This document shows, one piece after another, positions 54,850 through 64,000 of a stretch of DNA of 64,000 nt; within the stretch, counting starts at the first letter, position 1; each line of letters opens with the position of its first letter. Location of the stretch: positions 1,242,501-1,306,500 of the forward strand of contig CAKJVC010000010.1 in NCBI GenBank assembly GCA_918026815.1, in the 5' to 3' direction. The position numbers were made by a program, and so were the translations under genes. The notes under the pieces were generated by a model. That model was not told the DNA's origin. It did no database searches and worked only from the letters and a program-made list of their open reading frames with translations. The DNA comes from Chalara sp. BL73. Lineage: Eukaryota; Ascomycota; Leotiomycetes; Helotiales.

Positions 54850-55865
54850 CTCCTTCTTGTCAATACTTCACTGTACTCTCAAATTTTCTGTTCCTGGTCA
54901 GGGCTTATTGACGGCGAGGAAAATGGTCAGGTTCTGGTTCGGTGGAAGACAACCCTTGGCGGTGACAGCACGGAAGCTATCAAGCACGGAGCTCTATCAC
55001 AAGGTCCCTCGACGTACGAGCTATGCGGAATCTCAATGAAGTGGAAGACGAAAGTGGATGAAGCCCCGCAACTTGGATCGAGCGTCTTTGAAGACCAGCT
55101 GTAGAGGAGAGAGAAGCCGAAACAACCCGGACAGCCGGTAGACTTTCGCAACCGGGTGGCATTCTAGGTTTCAACGATTTGCCGCACGAGAATCACATTG
55201 ATCTCGAATTCCATGCAAGCGATAACGAGGTTACTTACCGACCACGACGGCATTGGTTGTTCTTGGCTGAGATTGTCGACTTCGGCGCCTGCTCCATCTG
55301 CAGATGGCCGTAAAAGATGTTGACGGTATGACGGTTCCGCTCTTCTTCCATACAGAGAGGCGTAGCAGAGAATTAGGACTTTTAATACTTTACGCAGAAT
55401 TTCACGTGTTCGCATTTTCTGAACCGGGGATTCGACTTGATGAGCCCACAAATATCAAGGTATTATTGTAATTTCCACCAAGTCAATAAATCATGTGCCT
55501 TTCTAACGCATTGTGTTCTTACAGGTATTTCCGCTGTCACTTGACGAGCTGCTAGCATTGAGCGACCGGGTTCGAAAATTCTCGACGGAAATGTATAGTG
55601 TAAGACCATGGCATTGATGTAATAAGCAGGCTGCCTCCTTAAAGAAGTGTGCCAAGCGCTCGATTTTCTGGTGCTGTGACGGAGTAGGTGGTCATCTGAG
55701 CCTGTCCTGCTCGATTAGGATGCTGACCTTACAACCATAAAGCCTCTCAGAGCACTGGCTTGAAAAAGTAAGGCCACAAAGCAGACTGCAAGCTTCTCAA
55801 GGATGCTGATTTAAATGGTCGTTTTCTTTCCATTGGGATGATTTTAAAGGTCATATTGGATTTCC
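54850..55865 (+). pseudogene. MYND zinc-finger protein relic
   Basis: Frames read FSVPGQGL...NGQVLVRWKTTL, LPHENHIDLEFHASDNEVTYRPRRHWLFLAEIVDF, KDVDGMTVPLFFHTERRSRELG, LYAEFHVFAFSEPGIRLDEPTNIK, an apparent intron 55460-55527 (GTATTATTG...TACAG), VFPLSLDELLALSDRVRKFS, then the MYND-type finger: CNKQAASLKKCAK...IFWCCDG (about 55625-55680) and GHKADCKLL, ending HWDDFKGHIGFPFE near 55865. MYND fingers bind two zincs and mediate protein contacts. Several frame changes (near 55295, 55615, 55690 and 55765) and substitutions in the finger show decay. Confidence 0.75.
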
Positions 55866-56896
55866 TTTTGAACAATGTAACGGTTCAGAAAAGGACTGAT
55901 CCGTCACAACGAGTCTGTTGGCAAAAGCCCCTTTCCTTCGTTAATCGAAGGACGCTATGTTTTGACGAACCATGTTTTAATGCAAGAATGGTGGGGCTTT
56001 TAATTGTCAAATTCAATGTCACCATTTGGTCACTTAAAATAGGGTTCATCGCAGTTGTTGAATTGGTCACCAAAAAATGGGAATGTTATCTCTGATCTAA
56101 AAACATGCGGACAACTGTGGATGTCGCGGCTGCTCTTCTTGAAGTATACCCTGCCAGAGAGGGCATACGCAGGTTTAACTGGCCCTGACCGGTCAGGAGC
56201 ATCGAGAACCCGGTACCCTAACCCTTTAGATAGGCTTCATTACATAAGGACAAACTACGCCGAGGTGGGGGCTCATAGCCGCCGGATGCCATGCTCGACC
56301 TGCTCTTCAGGGGCAACGAACCGAGACTGCGGGAAGAAGGAAGGTCACGGCTGCGCGGCGGGCGACCGAGGAAGCGGATGACGCCCTCGTTCTGGAAACG
56401 CCAAAGAAGAGTGTGATGAGGGGCTTCCATCAGATGAGAGCAGATATCGTACCAGCTGGTGGAGCAGCTAATGTACGGCCGTAAACCAGACGCCAATCTT
56501 GATCAGATCCAAGAAAACCTGGCCAATAGGAACGTCGGATACTCGTTTATGACAGACGAACACAGCAACCTCCAGAAAGCATTTCATGCTCTAAGAATGG
56601 CGGCCACATCGGCTGAGAGCCCCGCTGTCAAATAGACGAGAAGTTCTAGTACCGACCCGCTTCCCTAACGGGATCTATCATCTTGGCATTTCTTGGCGCA
56701 GCACGGGCCATATGGAGGGGTCACCAGGGTCAGTGTCCACCAGAGCGGGGTAAACCCATAGCCTCCAACATTAAGGAAAGCATTGACACTGAGCTGACTC
56801 TCTATACCTGTGTGCCGAAAAACCCTCTGTGCCGAAAAAAATAGTAGGTACTTACCAGGAAATGCACAAGTGAACGTCCGAATTATCCCTACCTAT
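55866..56896. other. No gene recognised; one protein-like fragment
   Basis: A plus-strand frame at about 56470-56635 (LMYGRKPDANLDQIQ, NVGYSFMTDE, LQKAFHALRMAATSAES) looks like part of a real protein, perhaps from a mobile element, but I cannot name it. The rest is unassigned. Confidence 0.35.
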
Positions 56897-59106
56897 CTAC
56901 CCCAGTATAATTCTTTTCTTCTGCGTCTCACATTCTTCCCATGCGCTTCTCGCGATCTCCGCCCATGCGACTCGGCACGCAACCTTATCGTCATCACTCC
57001 ATGTGATGAGCATAATATTGTATTTCGGCTCCTTGCACCCTGTGGAATGCTCCGCCTCGTCTGGCAGTTCATCAGGTTCAGATTTGCAATCTTCAGCCTT
57101 TGAAGAAAGCAAAATGAATTCGCCTTGCATCTCTGGCTTACCGTTAAATACCCATTCCGGAACTCTAATGGACCCAATTTCCTTGCCAGATAGTATGCTA
57201 ACCGTAGCCAATGCAATGAAACAGTCAGGGGACGTATTATCTCCAATGCTCACAGGCATGTGCACTCTCAAAACGGCCGTTTGAGCGCTGAAGTGCAACC
57301 GTGCAAACTCAGACATTGTTGTCCCTGTCAAATATTGGTCGGCCGGAAAGATCAGAGATGCCAGATATCCTTCCCTCAACTCTTGACATACTCGGCAGTC
57401 GCTCAAGGGTATGTATTTCTCGTATTGCACTGGTTCGTGCCACTCCACCATTGACTTGACCGAACTGCCACATAATTATACCATACTTTTGAACCCTTCG
57501 ATAACCAACACCAAGACGGAGTCTCGAGTTCTTGCCATTCCCCTTTCTCGGTTGGAATAACCAGTAGCTTGCGGTATTCGCATAAACAATCCGTTTCCCA
57601 CAGAAGCGCAGCGTCGAGATAATCCTTTGGCATGCCCCATATGTATCCCTATGGAAACTTTGGTATGAGGCTCGTGAGAATGCCAAAGAATGACCAGAGG
57701 GTATCGTCGCGATTAGACAAAGATCTCACTGAGAAAGCTTGAACCTTCTGACAGTATTCCCATAGTGGGCATATAATCCTATTCCGACCTTCAAGCCTCC
57801 CGGGTCTTATACCGGCTTTGTAAAGGCTAAACAGAGAGTTATGGGAAAACGGAATGTGGCGAATGTCCAGAAACTCTGTAAATCGATCCTCACACCAAGC
57901 ATCCCGGCGGCAGTTCCAGTAGACTTGATACTCAGTGAAGACGAGCGCCCGTCTTGCTAATTGCGCCTCCTGGAATGTCCACCCACAAGTGTTCCAGATG
58001 GCAGTGTCAAGTTTGTAGTGGAGTTCAGGTTGACCAGTGGTGAAGTACAGCCCTTGAATATTTTCAGTAGGTCTACTCCATTTGCATTGGTGCTCTCCTC
58101 TTCCAGGTAATCCGCTGTGTGCATTGTCAACTGCTGCTATAATCACTAACATAGCATGATTGTAAATCTCTCCCATCATCGGAAGTTCTCGTTGTTTGTC
58201 CACTAGGTCGTCTTGAATGATACAGACGGAATCGACCCAAAGATAGCGTTCACCGAGATCTGCGACCAAGTCCATGGCGTCCCAGATCGTAAGGGGAATA
58301 TCCTCTTTCGTGAGACCTCCGGGACGAAGACGCTGTCCCAAGGTTGACTTCGTTAGTATAGGTTTTGTATTTGGTCCCCAAACATAGGACAAGGCCATAT
58401 AGTTAAAACCTAAGCTACCTATGACTAGCTGCCTTTGCTGCACATCAATGAGTCTGATATCACTTCGCGCTTGTGGATTCACGAATCGCGTTTCGCAAGT
58501 CTCGGTGTGATGTGATACGCAATAAGCCATCCATTTTCGGATTAACCTAATGTCGACTGCAGGAGAAACTTGTCGGGCGTATATATAGCGGCTGTCATTT
58601 CTACCAGAGAATACCTCGCCCTCTTTACAATCGTATGGTGGCCCCGCAGGAATGAGAACACCTATGCTAACGAACTCGCACTGAAGTGCAATAGACAACC
58701 GTTTTCCATTAGTGAGTCCGATTTCATGACCACAAATTTCAATATCGAGCCATTTCAGATCGTTTAACCTAGTGAGAGGCCCCGAATCGCTGCCTGGATC
58801 TGCTGCCTTCTCTCGGACTTCAAAGGGATAGCTGCGAGAAAGAATCTGGAGGTTGGAGACTGGCAGGATTGTTTCACCGTAGGATGAAATACATGAGGAT
58901 ACTAATCGGCATTTTGGGCAAGAAGTATTGTCTAAAATGCGCTGCACGGTTCCAAGCTCGATTACTTCTTGCGACTGGAGGTTCTGAGGGGCACACTTGT
59001 CACAGTAGTTAAAAAGCGCCCCCTCGAAACTGACCGTGCTACAGGTAGAGCAAAGCTGGTCTTTGGCAAGCAGTTCGTTCGGCACCGCTTCTTTCGGTTT
59101 CGCCAT
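56897..59106 (-). pseudogene. HET-domain (heterokaryon incompatibility) gene with one stop and one frameshift
   Basis: From MAKPKEAVPNELL at 59106: an N-terminal Cys-rich segment (LCSTCST, CDKCAP, CPKCR), then the HET domain (about residues 238-385) with YMALSYVWG, DIPLTIWDAMDLVADLGERYLWVDSVCIIQDD and CGWTFQEAQLARRALVF. The frame meets TAG at 57651 (after LIPKFP) and then continues in the same frame with GYIWGMPKDYLDAALLWETDC, so one base change (probably CAG to TAG) separates them. A shift near 57470 leads to SMVEWHEPVQYEKYIPLSD and on to a stop at 56897. HET proteins trigger cell death on non-self fusion. As read, only a protein truncated at residue 485 could be made; it keeps the HET domain, so activity cannot be excluded. 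A tiny intron could explain the second break but not the first. Confidence 0.82.
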
Positions 59107-59913
59107 ATCGTCGATGATCAAGGCTGGCGGTTTTCGTTGTGGTGCGAAAGATGCCGCTTATGGGTTATACAACAATTGGGAAGAGTAAGTCTAAAGACGG
59201 CGAAGTCCTTTGAGAATTCTCTTGTAGTTGAGAAACAACAAATGGAGGAGTCTCATGTTCAGCCTGATCAAGGACCAGTCTGGCTTCACGTGGCAAAGTA
59301 TATTGATTGCTGCTCAGCCTTATGTCGCTTAGCTGCCTGATCGTGGGGAAATGCTGTTCTGCTCACCCAGCCCTGCTCAACCCAGTGTTTTCCGCCGAGG
59401 CTCCTCCCAAGGTGGCAAGCAAGGCAGATACCAGTGCGCCATATCATTTTTTGTATACGTAAAAACTCGAGCTCGGAAAGTGGCGAGGATCGTAGATCTG
59501 GTTTAGCCTTGAGAAATACGAGCTTTTCACCAAGTTTCTTCCGCTACCTACGATGCTTTTGCGCTGGTTTTGGACATGTTACCGTTTATTTGCTGGATCC
59601 TTTTAGATAGATATCTCAATTAATGAAGTACTTTTCAAAAGAAATACATAAACACATTACTTTCAACTGTCCAAATTTAGCCTATGCCAATCTTCCTATT
59701 AGCCCACAATCACTGCCAATTATCCCCGTCGATGGACGTTGTCGCTGTAACATGGAAAGTTAATGATTTATCTTCCGCGTCGCCACAGAGCCAGTCCGCT
59801 ATTTCTGATACCTCTCTATTGTGGCTAGCTCTCTTCAAACTGCCGAATCTTGCCCCAAAATCGCCCCAAAGTCTCATTACACCCACAGCTCGCAAATTTT
59901 AAGGACCGACTGA
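59107..59913. other. No gene seen
   Basis: Upstream of the HET gene. Frames at 59684-59902 on both strands lack motifs. Confidence 0.4.
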
Positions 59914-59959
59914 GTGGTAGCTCCGTGCAGAAGCAGACACGTACGTGACTGCTCGTGGA

Positions 59960-60252
59960 ATCTTCTAGAAGAACGTCAACGTGGCGGTTTATGCCTTCAT
60001 CGACTTGCCAAGCCAGCTGCCTTCACGTGCAATCGCTGCAGTTTGGGGAAAACGTCGAAGCTGGTGGCTTTCGCCAACGATAAATGGGACGAGCCTCTGT
60101 GCAATGGCTGCTATGGGTATCAGCTTGCTGCTTCAACGACTGTGCGAAGGGAACACAAAGATAATCCGGTTGGCGCCACGGCTGGTGCTCAGCGGTCACT
60201 CAAGACCCGCAGGGCTAGAAAATCTGCACGTCGGGATCGGAAGTCTAATTAG
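59960..60252 (+). CDS. Small zinc-ribbon-like ORF, possibly partial
   Basis: The frame contains FTCNRCSLGKTSKLVAF followed by NDKWDEPLCNGCYGYQL, a C-x2-C-x20-C-x2-C pattern typical of a small zinc-binding ribbon, then a basic C-terminus (KTRRARKSARRDRKSN, stop at 60252). There is no in-frame ATG in the open stretch (back to 59914), so an upstream exon or decay must be assumed. Small fungal proteins with this TSKLVA...DLCNGCYG pattern are familiar but of unknown function. Confidence 0.4.
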
Positions 60253-61079
60253 AGCCGTGGAGAGCCTAATAAAGAAGAGCGATGGGAACGATGAAGACGA
60301 CCACGGGAATGTTGAAAATTTGTGACTTGGATGTTGCACAGAGGCGATTGGCGTTGGAGATTTTTTTGGCCTCAATAACAAGAACCCACGGTGCCGAGAA
60401 AAATAAAAAGTACTTCGACTTTAAAAACCTCAAACTCTATATACATATTGACATCTGTAATTTTTTGGGGTATAATTCGTGATTTATGACTACTCCTGAA
60501 TAAGGGCTCGGTTTGTAGGGAGAAAATACCACTGTCTTGGTCATACTATCGATCGTCCCGCCGATGGCGTCGAAAGCCCTTTCAGTTGTTCCCCCTGTTC
60601 TATTATAACTATTTGCCTATCTCCGAATTTCAGAGCTACAGAACGAAAGTTCTATCCAGAAAGAAATAGTTCCGAATTTTGAAAATACCAGGCACAAGGA
60701 AACCTACATGCCAAATTTATCCGGGCAAAGAGGGGGGTAAGTAATGAGTGAATGCGCTAGTGAAGCCTTCTCAGAGACCATTTTTGCGGGGGAGTCTGGA
60801 ACACATGATGCCATATCAAAAAGAAATCACGTCCCTCTCACCACCCTCAATCCCGCGCAGGCGGCGATGATCGAGAGAATAGAAGGCCCAAACCCAACAG
60901 TATCTTACTTCGGCGGAGGAGAAAGCCCTCGAGAAGTTTCCGAAACTAATGTCTGACCTCGGAAATCCTGTGCGAATAAAGGTTTTACATTTATTAGCCT
61001 TTAGTGTCGCCTAAGCGAAACCAAAAATTGCAGAGCGCGTTTCTCCTCAGCCGCCGCGGTTCAAGCCGAGAGTTAGCAT
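60253..61079. other. No gene recognised
   Basis: A frame at 60744-60956 (ATG start, 70 residues, includes VPLTTLNPAQAAMIERIEGP) is protein-like but unnamed. The rest is unassigned. Confidence 0.35.
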
Positions 61080-61392
61080 TCTTCGGTAGACATCACCAAA
61101 GCGTGATGGCTAACGATATTCTTAAGCATGTTGAACCGCATATCCACAAGACAAACGTCACAAATCGACCAAGTCAACGGTAGTAGGGGAGGCGAAGGTG
61201 ATGAGCTATAAGGACATGAAGGACTCATGAGAAAAGCGTGCTACGAAGAAAGCTACTAAAGAAGCCACGGCGGTCAAGGGAGCATGTGGTCAGAAGCGCA
61301 AGAGCCCTGCGCCAGAGGCAGCGAAGGCCGAAAAGGCACGAAGGATGAGATTGCCGCAAGCGGGATGGTGAATTACTGCTCCGTTCTCTAAC
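61080..61392 (+). pseudogene. Pogo/Fot1-type transposase C-terminus, relic
   Basis: EAKVMSYKDMKDS, stop, EKRATKKATKEATAVKGACGQKRKSPAPEAAKAEKARR, then a frame change to DEIAASGMVNYCSVL. This basic tail with KRKSPAPEA is the usual C-terminal end of fungal pogo-family (DDE) transposases. Only the tail is present; no catalytic domain lies upstream. Confidence 0.65.
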
Positions 61393-61711
61393 TTTGATAT
61401 GGATCTGGTCGCGATTTGTTACTGTATAAGTTGGTAGGAGGTTAAGTTTTGTCGCGTATTCGGCGCAATGATACAGGAATTACAATCGTGAAGGGGGGTT
61501 GGTGTCTCGAGAGGAAAACGAGTTGCGATTCGACGCCACGCGACAGCAGCAGCCTTGCTGCGTTTGCGCCGGCTGATGTGAAGAGCTGAACCCTCGTGTT
61601 TGTGCTTAACCCGATAAGGGTTCTTCGCAGTTCGTGCTGGTCATTATGCTCTCATTATACTCCTTCCAGCCTACAACAAAGTTGCGAGCGTTTAGCTAAC
61701 ACCTGAGCAAA
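61393..61711. other. Upstream region of PNP_UDP-NB-ARC gene
   Basis: No coding content. The pyrimidine-rich CTCATTATACTCCTTCC stretch near 61650 probably belongs to the promoter or leader. Confidence 0.4.
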
Positions 61712-64000
61712 ATGGCGCGCCGCCTCCGGCGCGACGAGTACACGGTGGGCTGGGTCTGCGCCTTGTCAGACGAGTTCACTGCAGCACAAGAGATGCTTGA
61801 TGAAGAGCACCAAGACCTCCCTTCAAACGGCAGCGATGCGAATGTATACACGTTAGGGTGCATCGGCGAGCACAATGTTGTCCTCGCGTGTCTGCCCGCA
61901 GGACAGACAGGAACCAACTCTGCTGCAGCAGTCGCCATGCAGATGAAGTCCACGTTTCCAGCAATTCGATTTGGGCTGATGGTGGGGATCGGAGGCGGGG
62001 TTCCAGGGAAAGAAGCAGACATTCGCCTCGGGGACGTTGTTGTCAGCCAGCCGGGAAAAAGTCATGGCGGAGTGGTGCAGTACGACTTTGGAAAGTCAAC
62101 GCCAAGCGGGTTTGAGCGCAGGGGATTCCTCAGCCCTCCACCCCAAATCCTCCTCGCTGCCGTCACCAAGCTCCGATCCAACCAAGACAGAGGTAGAGGT
62201 AGTCTGCTGCCACATCTGTCGAAGCTTGGTAAACTCCCCAAGTTCGCCCGCGACACAGCAGGAAGCGATGTGCTGTTCGGAGCGGAGTACAACCATGTTG
62301 GAGAGAACGGCTGTGCGTCCTGCACAGCTACGCGAAAGATCCAGAGGAAGGAGCGGACAAACAACACTCCTGTGGTTCACTACGGTACAATCGCGTCCGG
62401 AAACCAGGTGATGAGGGACGGGGCTACAAGAGACCAGACTAGCTCTGAATTTGGAGAGGTACTGTGCTTCGAGATGGAGGCGGCGGGCTTGATGAACAGT
62501 TTCCCGTGCCTGGTGATCCGTGGAATCTGCGACTACGCCGACTCGCACAAGAACGAGAGATGGCAGCCATACGCAGCTGGAGCGGCGGCGGCATATGCGA
62601 AGGAGCTGCTGTTAGTGATACCGGCGGTGGATGTGGTGAAGACACAGACGGTCGATGAAGCAACGCGGGGTTAGTATAGCTATCGCGACTTTATGGAAAG
62701 AAATAAAACTCACATGCCGTAGAACAGACGCGTCGTTTTTACCTCCCCTTCCTACGAAATCGTCGGTTTGTCGGTCGAAGTGAAGAGCTCGATACGCTAA
62801 AACAAAAGCTGCTTGTGAATCAAGATTGCCAGAAGGTGGCAATCAGCGGCCTTGGTGGTATCGGCAAGACCCAGGTCGCGCTACAGTTCGCATATTCTGT
62901 CAAGAAAGACTTTCCAGAATTCTCCATTTTCTGGGTACAAGCGTTGAGTATGGAGACTTTTGAGCAGGGTTACATGGAGGTGGCAGGAGCATTAGGAATA
63001 CACATGGGGCAGGAGAGCAAAGAAGACATAAAAAAGCTAGTACGGCAACGGCTATGCACAAAGACTGCAGGAAAGTGGTTGCTAATCGTTGACAATGCTG
63101 ACGACCTGGACTTACTTCATGGGCTCAAGCAAACAGAAGGCTTACTGGCCTCTCTACCAGAAAGCGAAGACGGTCTGACAATATTCACGACGCGACATGG
63201 AGGCGTAGCGCAATATTTGGCGGGCAGCGACGTGATTGAGATGGGAAAGATGACAGGACAAGAGATGGTGGACTTGTTGGAGAAGTCGTTGGTTCGAAAG
63301 AGCCCTTCTTACAACCTCGATATCGCAATGAATCTTCTCACAGAGCTAGAATACCTCCCGTTAGCTATTACCCAGGCAGCAGCATATATCAACATAAATA
63401 AAAGCTCCATCTCCGAGTATCTACGATTATTGAAGAATACGGAGGAGGATGCTGCTACCATCATGAGCACGGATTTTGGCGACAAGACACGATACCAGAA
63501 CTTAACAAATGCAGTTGCGAAGACGTGGACGATAACGTTCAACAAGATTCTCGAATGTGATACATTGGCGGCAGATCTCCTCGCTTTCATATCCTGTATC
63601 GAATGGAGGGCAATTCCGTACTCTATTTTACCAGCAACTCATCCCGAAGCACGGTTGGTAGGGGCCATCGGCACACTCTGCTCATACTCGTTTCTAGAGA
63701 GGAGAGACGATGGCACGAAGCTTGACACACATAGGCTAGTCCATTTGGCGACAAGGATATGGATTGGCCAGAACGGCCGTGAAGCAGAGACGAGTAGGGC
63801 GGCAATGAAACACCTATCGGAAATCTTTCCGTCAGACGATTATACGAATCGTAAGATCTGGCGGGAGTATCTGCCGCATGTGGCACGCATATACAAGAAT
63901 GAGCAATGCAAAGATACAGAGGAAATGAGCGAGCTCTGTCTGAAGGTTGGGCGGTGCTTATACGTTGATGGGAGGATGAAAGAAGCTGTTCTCTGGCTGC
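61712..64000 (+). CDS. PNP_UDP-NB-ARC STAND receptor, 3' end outside window
   Basis: Exons 61712-62669 and 62723-64000 (open), intron 53 bp (GTTAGT...CGTAG). PNP_UDP domain about 1-305: YTVGWVCALSDEFTAAQEML, GTNSAAAVAMQMKSTFPAIRFGLMVGIGGG, IRLGDVVVSQP, GLMNSFPCLVIRGICDYADSHKN. Linker RRFVGRSEELDTL, then NB-ARC with P-loop GLGGIGKTQVA (about 361-371), kinase-2 WLLIVDNADD (about 436), LTIFTTRHG and LPLAITQAAAYI. The end (EMSELCLKVGRCLYVDGRMKEAVLWL) looks like the first TPR-type helix pair, so a TPR domain probably follows. The frame is intact to the window edge. Shares the PNP_UDP head with the ankyrin NLR at 14858-20418 but not its NTPase type. Likely cytosolic immune or incompatibility receptor by architecture. 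Confidence 0.92.

Noticed and set aside
1..64000. rRNA and tRNA genes
   Set aside because: No stretch recognisable as rRNA was seen; tRNA cloverleafs cannot be excluded without a structural scan, so none is called.

Overview
The window looks like an accessory, repeat-rich stretch of a filamentous ascomycete (Pezizomycotina) chromosome. Evidence: genes with short GT-AG introns of about 44-145 bp (one probable GC-AG), fungal-type STAND/NLR proteins (PNP_UDP-NACHT-ankyrin, NB-ARC-TPR, N-terminal-helical-NACHT, PNP_UDP-NB-ARC), a HET-domain gene, LaeA-like methyltransferase, DUF3533 and CFEM-like genes, and fungal-type Tc1/mariner, pogo and Copia relics. No species call is possible from sequence alone. 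All exon structures below were worked out by eye, with frame arithmetic checked.

Layout. 1-5 kb: a Tc1/mariner relic and a Copia pol relic, each split by solo LTRs with clear 5-bp target duplications. 5-7 kb: broken quinone oxidoreductase gene and a transposase-like fragment. 7.8-9.2 kb: intact DUF3533 (SNG1-like) membrane protein. 9.7-12.1 kb: LTRs and pogo-like inverted-repeat elements. 12.8-13.8 kb: MFS transporter relic. 14.9-20.4 kb: large PNP_UDP-NACHT-ankyrin NLR. 20.7-21.3 kb: pogo transposase relic with a fold-back. 22.1-25.7 kb: RGS-domain membrane protein. 26.7-30.8 kb: NB-ARC-TPR NLR with a divergent, decayed partner gene; both carry a similar short G/N-rich motif of the kind used for amyloid signalling between fungal NLRs and effectors. 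30.8-34 kb: C2H2 and GMC oxidoreductase relics, LTRs. 34.7-38.6 kb: divergent intact LaeA-like methyltransferase and cytochrome P450. 39.4-48 kb: NACHT NLR, an LTR graveyard including an LTR inside an LTR, and a CFEM-like surface protein. 48.7-56 kb: ACC-synthase-like aminotransferase relic, intact GNAT and FMN-binding (PAI2-like) genes, then alpha/beta hydrolase, phosphotransferase and MYND-finger relics. 56.9-59.1 kb: HET-domain gene broken by a stop and a frameshift. 61-64 kb: pogo relic and a PNP_UDP-NB-ARC NLR that runs off the window.

How it fits together: four STAND receptors, one HET gene and one dead NLR-effector candidate lie within 50 kb, mixed with at least ten broken genes and about twenty solo or partial LTRs. 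This is the pattern of a fast-turnover heterokaryon-incompatibility / innate-immunity region. The best lead is the NLR and decayed effector pair at 26.7-30.8 kb. Intact metabolic genes (P450, methyltransferase, GNAT, FMN-binding, DUF3533) sit as islands between repeats.
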